From JBGTSJ01 sp041940305 (GTDB lineage Bacteria; Planctomycetota; Planctomycetia; Planctomycetales; Planctomycetaceae): DNA of 34,096 nucleotides. Below, piece after piece: positions 8,943 to 16,481 of the stretch (position 1 is the first letter of the stretch; each line of letters opens with the position of its first letter). Below the pieces are notes generated by a model, which saw only the letters and a list, made by a program, of their open reading frames with translations, searched no databases and was not told the origin of the DNA. The position numbers were made by a program, and so were the translations under genes. Location of the stretch: the NCBI GenBank assembly GCA_041940305.1, contig JBGTSJ010000040.1, positions 1 through 34,096 of the forward strand, written 5' to 3'.

Positions 8943-9809
8943 ATGCCCCTCTCCCGCCGCCAGTTCTGCACCGCCCTCGGTGCCGCCGGACTCTCCGCCG
9001 CTGCTCTTCCATCGTTCGCCGCAGACGACCCCCCCTCGCCCCTCTGCGTCATCGCCTACAACATCTACGCCGCCAAAGGCTGGCCCGAGGACCGCCCCCT
9101 CGCCCGCAAAGCCGTCCAGTCCGGCCAGATGGCCCGACGCCTCGCCCTCGAACTCGCCCTCTACGAGCCCGACATCATCAACTTCTCCGAGTCGCCGGGC
9201 GAAGACCTCACCACAGAGATCGCCGGCTACCTCGGCATGCACCATGTCCGCTTCCCCAGCGGCGGCGACTGGCCCGGCACACTCCTCAGCCGCTTCGAAA
9301 TCACCGAGTCCGAAAACGTCCCCCTAGGCTACGACCGCCCCCGCGACCTCTTCACTCGCCACTGGGGCCGCGGCGTCATCCAGCTCCCCGGCGGCGAGCC
9401 CCTCATCGTCCACTCCGCCCACCTCTACCCCGTCGCCGATCCCACAGTCCGCCTTAAGGAGATCCGGGCCATGCTCGACTCCATGCAGGACGACCTCGCC
9501 TCAGGCCGCTCCATGCTCCTCATCGGCGACCTCAACCACGCCCCCGACACCGAAGAGTACAACCTCTGGATCGAAGCCGGCTGGACCGACACCTTCGCCC
9601 AGGTCGGCCACGGCGAAGGTCCCACCATCAAAGCCGACACCCCCCAGTACCGCATCGACTACATCCTCGCCACGGGCCCCATCGCCGCCCGCACCACCGA
9701 ATCCCGCCCCCTCTTCGAAGCCGCCTTCCGACTCAACCCGGACGACGAACACGCCTTCGCCCTCAGCGACCACCTCCCGCAACTCGCCCGCTTCCAGGCC
9801 CGGAGATGA
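8943..9809 (+). CDS. Tat-exported endonuclease/exonuclease/phosphatase-family hydrolase
   Basis: 288 residues starting at ATG 8943 with a Tat signal (S4-R5-R6-Q-F-C, then an Ala-rich segment to about 27). The EEP fold is well marked: N40 (AYNIY), E83 (NFSES), H157/H160 (VHSAH), D196 and N198 (GDLNH), D239 (RIDYIL) and the terminal S-D276-H277. These are the metal-binding and catalytic residues of the DNase I/sphingomyelinase superfamily, so it should cleave a phosphoester outside the cytoplasm. Substrate class (nucleic acid, lipid or phosphosugar) cannot be told. There is no evident ribosome site. The gene is divergent from the molybdoenzyme, with 206 bases between them. Confidence 0.87.
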   Translation: MPLSRRQFCTALGAAGLSAAALPSFAADDPPSPLCVIAYNIYAAKGWPEDRPLARKAVQSGQMARRLALELALYEPDIINFSESPGEDLTTEIAGYLGMHHVRFPSGGDWPGTLLSRFEITESENVPLGYDRPRDLFTRHWGRGVIQLPGGEPLIVHSAHLYPVADPTVRLKEIRAMLDSMQDDLASGRSMLLIGDLNHAPDTEEYNLWIEAGWTDTFAQVGHGEGPTIKADTPQYRIDYILATGPIAARTTESRPLFEAAFRLNPDDEHAFALSDHLPQLARFQARR

Positions 9810-10203
9810 AGGCGTCCGCGCCAACAGTCCGCACCAGCTGTCTGTCGGTCATGAAGACACCGGGATGACCCGACGATCGTTTCGAGAGAGGAGGGACCTC
9901 CCTGACTCCGGGAGTCGTCATCGATAGCTCGTCGGCCGACGCCCCCTTCATTCGCCAGGCCGGATCGCAGCACGCCAAACTCGTCCGCCCCGCCCCCTCG
10001 AATCCGCATCCTCGTCTCCCCTCCCCGAGCGTCGCCCCCGTGGCGGGTCTCCAGCGCATCGCCGCAGCCGCCACCCCCCCGCGACTCTCCGCCGCGCCTG
10101 CATTTCTCCAACGACGCACCGCTCTCTCACGTAGATCAGTCATCACTTCTGCATCACGAGTCGACCTCGTCCCGTCTGGTTCTCAGACTCCAGGAGGTGC
10201 GGC
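9810..10203 (+). other. Non-coding gap with one strong hairpin
   Basis: I see no gene here. A hairpin just after the EEP stop, GTCGGTCAT (9846-9854) with ATGACCCGAC (9867-9876, one bulged C), may end that transcript. The rest is C-rich with no clear promoter. AGGAGGTG at 10192-10199 is the ribosome site of the next gene. Confidence 0.5.
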
Positions 10204-11920
10204 ATGTCTCCGCTCAAAGTCCGCTGGCCGCTGCTCGCACTCATCTATAACCACAACCCCTTCTACGCCATCAGCGCCGTCCTCATGCTCCTCGCCGTCC
10301 GCAACGCCTGGGGCGAGATCGAGATCGGCGCCATCAATTCGTGGATCATGATGGGCGTCCTCGCCGGCTACACCGCGCTGCTCGCCGCCATCGGCGTCCT
10401 CATCGTTCGCAAAGGAGGCATCTGGGAAGACGCCCGCTCCATCCTCCTGCTCCTCATCGTCCTCTTTCTCGCCGTTTCCATCAGCGCCGACGACCTCTTC
10501 GTCACGATGGAGTCCGCCGCCGGCGGGACGCTGCTGCTCATCTGCGGCTATCTCTTCTCGGCCCTCGTTTCCGAGGCCGTCCTCCGCGCCATGCGCGTCC
10601 GTCTCGGCGCCGCCTACCGTCTCCCCTATCACGCACTGCTGCTGCTCTTCTTCGTCGCTCCCTGGTGGTGCTCGCCCGAGCTTCATCCCCGCTCCCCCAC
10701 CGAGCTCGAATGGATGATCCTCCTCTTCCCCGTCGTCGCCGCGCTGCTCATCCTCACGCTGCTCCCCGCCGTCCGCCGCGGCCCCCGGCACGTCGCGCAC
10801 AACGGCACGCCCTGGACCTGGCCGTGGTTCCCCTGGACGGCCTTCGGCGTCATCATCGTCGCCGTCGCCCTTCGCACGTTCGCCCTCTGCATGACGTTCG
10901 GTCCCCTCGGTCCCATCTGGATCTATCTCAGCGGCGGACAGCGGCTCATTTCGTTCGACACCATGTGGGGCCCCTACTTCCTCATCCCCCCCCGCCATGG
11001 CCGTCCTCGTTCTGCTCCTCGAAGGAGCCCTCACCACCGGCAACCGGCGGCTGGTGAACAACGTCGTCCGCTCGGCCCCGCTCCTCCTGCTCCTCGCTTT
11101 CCCCTTCAGCACGGGACCAGTGCATCGCGCCTTCCTGGACAACGTCACCCAGACCGTCGGCTCTCCTCTGTGGCTCACCGTCTGGATGCTCATCGTGTTC
11201 CTCGGCTGGGCGAGGTGGCGCGGCGAGCGGGCCGCGGCGCCGATCGTACTCGGCCTCCTCTCATTGCTCTCAGTGATCGGTCCCGCGACTCACGGAGTCG
11301 GCACCCTCAGCGAACCGGGCGAGTGGCCCCTCGCGCTCGTCGGCACGATCCTCCTGATCAACGGCGTCCGCACACGCTCATCGGTGCGCGCCCTCGCCGG
11401 AGCCGCGGTCCTTTCACTGACGGCCTGGCTCATCCTCCCCGACACTCCCCTCGCCGGCTTCCGCATGACCGTCACCGTGCACCTGTTCTGGCTGGCGGTC
11501 ATCGTCCTCGGCCTCCTCGACGACGACCGCTTCGCCCGCGCCCTGCGGATGGCCGGCGCCCTCGCCATGCCCCTGGCCGCGGTCATCGTCATGCTCGCCC
11601 CCCCCACCGCCGGCATCCCCGCTCCCTGGCGAGTCGCCTACGTCACCCTCCTCGCCGCCGCCAGCATCGCCATCGCCCTCCGCTGGCACAGCCGCTGGTA
11701 CCTCTACGCCTTCACCGCCCTTATGGCACTCGCCGCCTACGGAGTGGCGGCCCTCGCCTTCCGCGCCGCCGCACAGGGACTCGGCCGCGGAGCCGTCACC
11801 GCCTTCGCCTGGAGCACTGCCGCCCTCCTCACCGCCGTCCTCATCAGCGCCCACAAGGCCCAATGGCTTCCCACCCGCCTCTTGCCCCCCTGGACCAACG
11901 GCCACTCGAAACACCTCTAA
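10204..11920 (+). CDS. Multi-pass membrane protein, reading frame broken at a C8 tract
   Basis: The start at 10204 follows AGGAGGTG (10192-10199). The first frame encodes several transmembrane helices as far as FLIPP, then meets eight consecutive C (10986-10993) and runs on into Arg/Pro-rich nonsense. Removing one C joins it smoothly to the second frame (FLIPPAMAVLVLLLEG...), which continues with more transmembrane helices to the stop at 11920. The restored protein would have 571 residues and more than a dozen hydrophobic segments. I recognise no family. The cause may be a homopolymer sequencing error, a true mutation or phase variation. As read, the second half could only be made from the internal ATG at 10997, which has no ribosome site. 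Confidence 0.75.
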
Positions 11921-12039
11921 CGCCCTTGCGCCGTCAGCCACGACTCCAGCCCCCCCGACCGCCGCCGCCCCCGCCCCAGAAGACACCGCTGCGACAACGC
12001 CCCCTGCTCCGCCACAAACGCCCCCGCCGGACCATTCAT
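11917..12039 (-). pseudogene. Decayed duplicate of the 5' end of the molybdoenzyme gene
   Basis: Reading down from ATG 12039 gives a 40-residue product starting MNGPAGAFVAEQGALSQRC and ending GGLESWLTAQGR before TAG at 11917-11919. The intact gene (7450-8736) starts MNGPARKLVGEQGVLSRRC and contains GGLESWLTAQGAF at residues 59-71. The copy thus keeps the beginning, has lost the segment between, and stops early; its twin arginine is also broken (SQR). DNA similarity continues upstream of the start to about 12130, matching the 5' flank at 8737-8830. It abuts the end of the membrane-protein gene. Confidence 0.82.
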
Positions 12040-12575
12040 CGAACACCTCGCAAAGTTGGCACAACCCGCCCCACGCACCATCCCTCATCCCGCTCCCGCC
12101 AGGCACACTCATGCGCTGTTCTCGTCCGCAGAACTGCTTCACGCAGAGTGGCAGGTACATTCAGTGTGCCGTCCTCAGCATCAGCGGCGCATCGCCCAAT
12201 CCGCCAACCCCCGGCCCCGCACGCCGCCCTCTCCGGCGCAAATCGCTCCCATCGCAACTCAACCTGAATCGCGGGAGTGGGGAGTATTGATGCGGCATCG
12301 ACTCCCGTGCGCGCACCGTTCACCCAATCATTGGAGCGACCTTCTGCCGTATGGGTTTCCACCTACCACAATCGGCCAACGCAAGCCGGCAAGCGAAGCC
12401 TCTTGTTGCAACCATTTGGTAAATAGGCGGTTACGAAAAACTCGACAAAAGTGAAACAAAATGCTGAACGATGCGCTGGTTTGTGTGTCGAAAGGTGTGT
12501 ATACTTTGCGCACAACTTGGGAAGCGGTTCGCAGCGATGGAAGGGCGATGCGAACCCAATGAGGGAGAATGCGCA
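12040..12575 (+). other. Non-coding region: duplicated flank, then low-GC promoter region
   Basis: Bases 12040-12130 are a diverged copy of 8737-8830, the upstream flank of the molybdoenzyme gene. From about 12360 the DNA becomes visibly richer in A and T. A possible -10 element TATACT lies at 12500-12505, about 70 bases before the next gene; no convincing -35 is seen. Otherwise I see nothing. Confidence 0.5.
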
Positions 12576-12830
12576 ATGCACCGAAGCGTCTGCGGCCCTG
12601 TTGAAGTTGAGTTCAAGGACGGTCGATTGAGGGTCGGAATTCGAACAGTCAGTACAGACCAAGAACAACTCGTGGAGTTCTTGGAAATGCTCGTCATTGA
12701 GTCGCAGGAGAATGCGTTCTCAGTTTATGAGCGTCTACGCGAAATTGAGTCTGTTGAGAGCAAGCAGCTGTTGGCTCGAAGGAGCCGAAGCACCATGCGG
12801 AAACGGCGTCGTCGTTGTGGTAGCGATTGA
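12576..12830 (+). CDS. Small protein of unknown function
   Basis: 84 residues from ATG 12576, chosen because GAGGGAG at 12561-12567 stands eight bases ahead; the frame is open further upstream without such a site. The N-terminal half (VEVEFKDGRLRVGIRTVST) looks like a beta-hairpin and the middle (QEQLVEFLEMLVIESQENAF) a helix; the tail is very basic (RKRRRRC). I recognise no family. The basic tail may be an artefact of a shift, because the +1 frame downstream reads like protein as well. It opens a low-GC cassette with the ribbon-helix-helix gene. Confidence 0.55.
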   Translation: MHRSVCGPVEVEFKDGRLRVGIRTVSTDQEQLVEFLEMLVIESQENAFSVYERLREIESVESKQLLARRSRSTMRKRRRRCGSD

Positions 12831-12869
12831 TCGCCGTAATCCCAACCTGCAACCCGAGGAGAACGAACG

Positions 12870-12974
12870 ATGTGGACTATCGAAGCTGTCGCTGATGCCA
12901 AGGATAAACCTTCCTGAACGTTCGCACTGGTCTCCAATGCCAAGACAGGAGCAACTCGCATGAGTAAGAGGTGA
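12870..12974 (+). pseudogene. Very short interrupted ORF
   Basis: GAGGAG precedes ATG 12870, which encodes MWTIEAVADAKDKPS and then TGA at 12915-12917. The same frame continues with protein-like sequence (TFALVSNAKTGATRMSKR) to TGA at 12972-12974, just before the next start. Either it is a 15-residue leader peptide or a 34-codon gene broken by one stop. It lies in line between the two small genes. Confidence 0.3.
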
Positions 12975-12978
12975 CGAA

Positions 12979-13221
12979 ATGTCCAAACGCGAAAGGATCA
13001 GTCAGGAAAAAGATGTCGTTCGCTTCAACGTCTACCTTCCACGGGAGGCGTACGAGGCACTCGAACGACTTCAGCAGCTCTCCGGAAAGCGGTCCCTTGC
13101 TGAAACCATCAGGTCAGCCTTGAAGCTATATGACGTGGTGCAACAAGGAGTGCGCGACGGAAAGGAAGTCCTTCTGTATGACAAAGCGAGGAAGGACAAG
13201 GAACGGCTGGTCCAAATCTAG
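12979..13221 (+). CDS. Ribbon-helix-helix DNA-binding protein
   Basis: 80 residues; AGAGGTG lies just upstream of ATG 12979. The core VVRFNVYLPREAYEALERLQQLSG followed by SLAETIRSALKLYDVV is the strand-helix-helix of CopG/Arc/ParD-type regulators: the strand RFNVYLP inserts in DNA as a dimer, and the two helices form the dimer core. The C-terminal tail (KEVLLYDKARKDKERLVQI) is charged. Such proteins are repressors or antitoxins. No toxin gene is obvious next to it; the unknown 84-residue protein upstream is the only candidate partner. Followed by a strong terminator. Confidence 0.8.
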   Translation: MSKRERISQEKDVVRFNVYLPREAYEALERLQQLSGKRSLAETIRSALKLYDVVQQGVRDGKEVLLYDKARKDKERLVQI

Positions 13222-13234
13222 CAGCCGACGAGGC

Positions 13235-13268
13235 AAAAGAGCCGCCATGACGATGGCGGCTCTTTTTT
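13235..13268 (+). terminator. Strong bidirectional rho-independent terminator
   Basis: A 14-bp perfect stem (13235-13248 with 13253-13266) closes a GACG tetraloop and is followed by TTTTTT at 13263-13268; AAAA on the other side supplies a T-run for the opposite strand. It lies between the convergent ribbon-helix-helix and AAA+ genes and can serve both. Confidence 0.92.
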
Positions 13269-13297
13269 GCTTGCTCGAACGGCTCCTCAGTCGTCGC

Positions 13298-14569
13298 CTA
13301 TTTGTCTAAGTGCCATGCCAGGATGAGATTCGCAGCTTCAGTGACATCACCTCGCTTGTGCGATTCGGCCGTCAACATGTATTGAACGACGGCCACTTCG
13401 TTCGGCGTGATCTGCACCAACTCGCGGCACCGGCATACGTCCTTCCACAGGTCGATGATGCCGTGCGCATAATCATCATCGTCCACGAGGTGATATGCTA
13501 AACTACTTGCTCGAAGCGCCTCTGTCGAGTTCAGCGGCAGCGACAAGTGCTTAAGAGTCAACCTTGTCAAACCTGGCTTGAACGGAATCAAGCTTGCCAA
13601 GTGATCGATGCTACGTACATCGTATCGGAATCTTGCACGAGAAATGAACCTGAGTAGCGCGATCGGCACATACTTCAGGTGCTCGCCAAATCTCTGCCTT
13701 AGCAAATGTGTCGCGATCGCCACTTTGTCAGTTCGGCGGTCGATATTCGACACCGCATCATGAAAGGGCGGTATGCGTACGACCTTCCCATTTATGCGGG
13801 AAAAGAGATCGATCAACTTGGGAGTTGTTCCGATCGGAATGGGAACATCAGATTTCATGCTCTTCGCGTGGTCGAGCGCTTCGATCAATCCTGCACCGCT
13901 TCCAGCGAGAACGATCACGAGTTTCCCGACCTTCAAATCTCGGCGGCCGAGACTGAGCTCGCCGTCCCAAAGCAGGGGAAGCAAAAGGCCGTAGTTTGAC
14001 GGAGCCGAGTCGAACTCGTCGAGGAAGAGCAATGGCATTCGATCTTCGACCTTCGCATTTCGGACGTCATCAAGCGGTCGGCTAAGTTCCTCGCCGCTCG
14101 CCATTCCCGCCATATTGAAGGTGACGGCTTTGACTTCTCTCGACTCGAGACTCTTTGCCAAGCACTTGATGAAATGCGACTTACCAGCTCCAGGGGACGC
14201 CAGCATCAGAAAATTCAGCGGACGCTCGAATGAGGGATCATCGATGTATTGCTCAATACGGGCAATCATCTCCGAGATATCATCGGCATGAGACTGATCT
14301 AGAGTCGCATAGTTTGAGAGCGGCCCATCGATTCCTGATACACTGAGGGCAAATAGAGCCTTCTCAATGGCGGTCAGATCCGGAGCATCACCCTCAACCA
14401 CAATCTCATGTAGTGCCGTTCTTGCGGCCAACCTCCTCTGAGAGGGGTCATCGGAAAAGAACGGCTTTAGCGCAGCCACAAACTTCCTAAATTCGGCGCT
14501 GCTAACTCCCTTCGGAAGTGCTGACCTGGTTCGTCTTGGTGTTTTCTTCTTTCCTGGGCGAGCGGCCAT
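13298..14569 (-). CDS. AAA+ ATPase of unknown role
   Basis: 423 residues from ATG 14569; an in-frame ATG at 14620 would add 17 residues but its ribosome site is too close. After a basic N-terminus (RPGKKKTPRRTR) and a helical region, the ATPase core has Walker A PGAGKSHF (about 126-133), Walker B LLFLDEFD (about 180-187) and a sensor-1-like segment VIVLAGSG (about 219-226). The C-terminal third is helical, as in AAA+ lid domains. No nuclease, protease or DNA-binding partner is fused. GC is lower than that of the flanking genes, and the gene lies between a ribbon-helix-helix gene and an IS110 remnant, so it was probably acquired horizontally. A defence or plasmid-type role is possible but unproven. 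Confidence 0.82.
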   Translation of the reverse strand: MAARPGKKKTPRRTRSALPKGVSSAEFRKFVAALKPFFSDDPSQRRLAARTALHEIVVEGDAPDLTAIEKALFALSVSGIDGPLSNYATLDQSHADDISEMIARIEQYIDDPSFERPLNFLMLASPGAGKSHFIKCLAKSLESREVKAVTFNMAGMASGEELSRPLDDVRNAKVEDRMPLLFLDEFDSAPSNYGLLLPLLWDGELSLGRRDLKVGKLVIVLAGSGAGLIEALDHAKSMKSDVPIPIGTTPKLIDLFSRINGKVVRIPPFHDAVSNIDRRTDKVAIATHLLRQRFGEHLKYVPIALLRFISRARFRYDVRSIDHLASLIPFKPGLTRLTLKHLSLPLNSTEALRASSLAYHLVDDDDYAHGIIDLWKDVCRCRELVQITPNEVAVVQYMLTAESHKRGDVTEAANLILAWHLDK

Positions 14570-14639
14570 TGTCAGTGCCTTGATCACGTGAGCGCGAGTG
14601 CTGATCGTCGCCCGCCACATGCACCTTTGTCAATGGTGA

Positions 14640-14930
14640 GGTTTGGCAGTTGCGAGCCGTGCGCGTGCCATAGCGCCGAGGTGCCTGTGGTCGGCTCACT
14701 CGAGTTGGTCGCCGGGATGCCTGTAGCGACGTAGATGGGGATGAAAATCCGCGGCGCGTCAGGGAGAGTGATGTTGCGAATGAGCACATCCCCCTGAAGG
14801 AGCCGCGGACATGTCCAGCGTAACGTGGTTTGTCGGTTTGGACTATCACCAAGCGTTTGTCCAGACGTGTGTCATGGATGCCTCTGGAAAGCAGTTTCTC
14901 AATCGTCGCTGCGCCAATTCGGCGGCAGGC
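14640..14930 (+). mobile_element. Truncated IS110-family element (left part)
   Basis: The transposase start at 14811 is recognisable as IS110-like, and the roughly 170 bases before it are non-coding, as in IS110 elements that carry their guide (bridge) RNA in the left end. The right part of the element is missing: homology stops near 14925 and the TIR gene's stop follows at 14948. The left boundary is an estimate; no terminal repeats were identified. Confidence 0.55.
14811..14926 (+). pseudogene. IS110-family transposase, N-terminal fragment
   Basis: AGGAG precedes ATG 14811. The first 38 residues (MSSVTWFVGLDYHQAFVQTC, then VMDASGKQFLNRRCANS) match the start of DEDD-type IS110 transposases: beta-strand, catalytic Asp11 in GLDYH, second strand, and the usual x-G-x-x-L-x-x-R turn. 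After about 14925 the frame no longer resembles a transposase, so the remaining catalytic residues and the C-terminal Ser domain are lost. It cannot be active. Confidence 0.72.
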
Positions 14931-14947
14931 TCCCGCCACTCGGCAGG

Positions 14948-16312
14948 CTATCCCACGATCAGCACCGCTGGATCTGCCGTTCCCAGGATCGGGTCCCGCG
15001 CCCAGATCGTCAGCCGGCCATCCGGGTCGATCCGCATGGAGAGCTCAACCCAGGCAACGCCGGCTTTGGCGATGGCTCCGACGCGGGGGGCGAGAGTTGG
15101 CAGGACGCGGCGATTCGTGCCGTCGGATACGATCGCAGGAACAAGCCGCATTGCCCGTTGATTGTCCCTGCTGGTCCTCACCCGAAACTTTCGCAGGCAG
15201 GGCAAGCTGGCCCCGGCGCGAATGACGGGGCGAAACCGCTCCTTCACCAGAACTCCCACATCATCGCCCGCGACCGGTTCCGCACCGTGCCTGGCGATGC
15301 GAACGCCGGGCTGCGGTTCCATGCGCCGCGAAGTGCCCTCCAGCAGCGATCGGTAGACACGCAGCATCACGGACCGCTCGTTCGTCCACCATTCGGGACC
15401 GAGCTTCAGGCCGTTCAGACAGAAGTATCGGACCGGCTCGGTACGTCTCTGGGAGATGTCGAGAGAGATGTGCGTCAGCACCCCATCGTCTGCAGGGAGC
15501 CTGAACGCGATGTCGATTCGGTCGCTGCTGAAATCCTGCGGAAGCGTCAGGTCCGCCAGGCAACCGACTGCTTCGCTCATGTGGACCACGTGAGCGGTCA
15601 GGGCCGCAGTTTCGTCGACCTCTCCGAAGTCAACAGGCCCTTCGGCATCCCAGTCACCGGGGACCGAGAGTTCCGGCGTCTCCTCGTCGAGCTCGTCAAT
15701 GCTGGCGGGATGTGGTGCTTGCGCCGAATCCGGTGTTGTCCGACTGCCACCCCCTCGGGCCGCTTGTGCAGCAACACCCCGTTCTGTCTCCCGGTCGCAG
15801 TGCGCCGTCGGATCTGAACGCTGACCTGCTTCAACTCGTGCGGCGCGGATGGATTCGAGGTCGCGGACCAGTCGTTCCACGTGGTCGCGAAAATCCCTTC
15901 CCGGACGGATTTCGGCCGCGTTTCGGTATGCCAGCGGCCTGAGTTCGGGCGGCAACTCCTCTTCGAGCGGCATGGCCGCATTCCCGACCAGCACCGGCAC
16001 CACCGGAATCCGCCGCTCCAATGCGGACTGAATCTCGATCCGTACCAGATCAGCAGGATCATCCAGCCGTCGGCGGCCCTTTCGCGCTCCCCGTTGATGG
16101 GCTGCGTTCAGCCATTGCGTTCCAATGACGGCCAGCAGAACGTCGCAGCGACCGACCGCTTCGCTTAGGTGCTCGCGGAAATCCACGCCGATCGGGATGC
16201 TGTCCACATCGATGAAGAGCGATTCCCGGCCGAAGCGGGACTCCAGCCGATCATAGATTCGCCCGGTGACGTCCCCACTGTCATCGCGGCGATAGGAAAT
16301 GAAAATCCTCAT
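14948..16312 (-). CDS. TIR-domain protein with Hsp70 substrate-binding-like C-terminus
   Basis: 454 residues. Residues 1-155 are a bacterial TIR domain (MRIFISYRRDDSGDVTGRIY, FIDVDSI, CDVLLAVIG, DLVRIEIQSALER); Glu93 in VRIEI is in the place of the NADase glutamate. A charged linker (about 156-230) follows. Residues about 350-452 align by eye with the DnaK substrate-binding beta-domain: FRPVIRAGASLP matches the T-x-L-I-x-x-N-T-x-I-P strand, RTSRDNQRAM the S-T-A-x-D-N-Q segment, and MRIDPDGRLTIWARD the F-D-I-D-x-D-G-I-L-x-V-S-A-K-D strand. Residues about 250-299 (CLADLTLP, IDIAFRLPADDGVL) may be a second, partial copy. There is no ATPase domain. TIR effectors commonly destroy NAD+ in phage defence; a peptide-sensing C-terminus is my inference. 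No clear ribosome site. Confidence 0.82.
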   Translation of the reverse strand: MRIFISYRRDDSGDVTGRIYDRLESRFGRESLFIDVDSIPIGVDFREHLSEAVGRCDVLLAVIGTQWLNAAHQRGARKGRRRLDDPADLVRIEIQSALERRIPVVPVLVGNAAMPLEEELPPELRPLAYRNAAEIRPGRDFRDHVERLVRDLESIRAARVEAGQRSDPTAHCDRETERGVAAQAARGGGSRTTPDSAQAPHPASIDELDEETPELSVPGDWDAEGPVDFGEVDETAALTAHVVHMSEAVGCLADLTLPQDFSSDRIDIAFRLPADDGVLTHISLDISQRRTEPVRYFCLNGLKLGPEWWTNERSVMLRVYRSLLEGTSRRMEPQPGVRIARHGAEPVAGDDVGVLVKERFRPVIRAGASLPCLRKFRVRTSRDNQRAMRLVPAIVSDGTNRRVLPTLAPRVGAIAKAGVAWVELSMRIDPDGRLTIWARDPILGTADPAVLIVG

Positions 16313-16446
16313 TGGATTGCCGGAATCCGGGATGTAGGCTCGACTGCCGGTCGAGTCGATCCTATCTGCAGCGGATTAGCCACTTCAAGCGCCGGCGCGC
16401 TGCTGAAGTCTTGCCGGACTGTGCCGGCGGCCGATGTGCGTTCCCG

Positions 16447-16474
16447 TTGGCCCGCATTGCGTTGCGCGTATAAT
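16447..16474 (+). promoter_or_regulatory. Promoter for a leaderless mRNA
   Basis: TTGGCC (16447-16452), 16-base spacer and TATAAT (16469-16474). ATG 16482 follows after only seven bases, so transcription should start on or next to the start codon. The arrangement is repeated before the gene at 20002. Confidence 0.6.
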
Positions 16475-16481
16475 CGCGGGA

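Noticed and set aside
12915..12917. TGA read as selenocysteine in the tiny ORF
   Set aside because: No SECIS-like hairpin or redox motif follows; a plain stop is simpler.
12576..13221. Toxin-antitoxin pair
   Set aside because: The ribbon-helix-helix protein could be an antitoxin, but the 84-residue neighbour has no toxin motif, so the call is not supported.
12300..13300. Replication origin at the composition switch
   Set aside because: I found no cluster of DnaA boxes and no dnaA/dnaN gene; kept only as a compositional observation.
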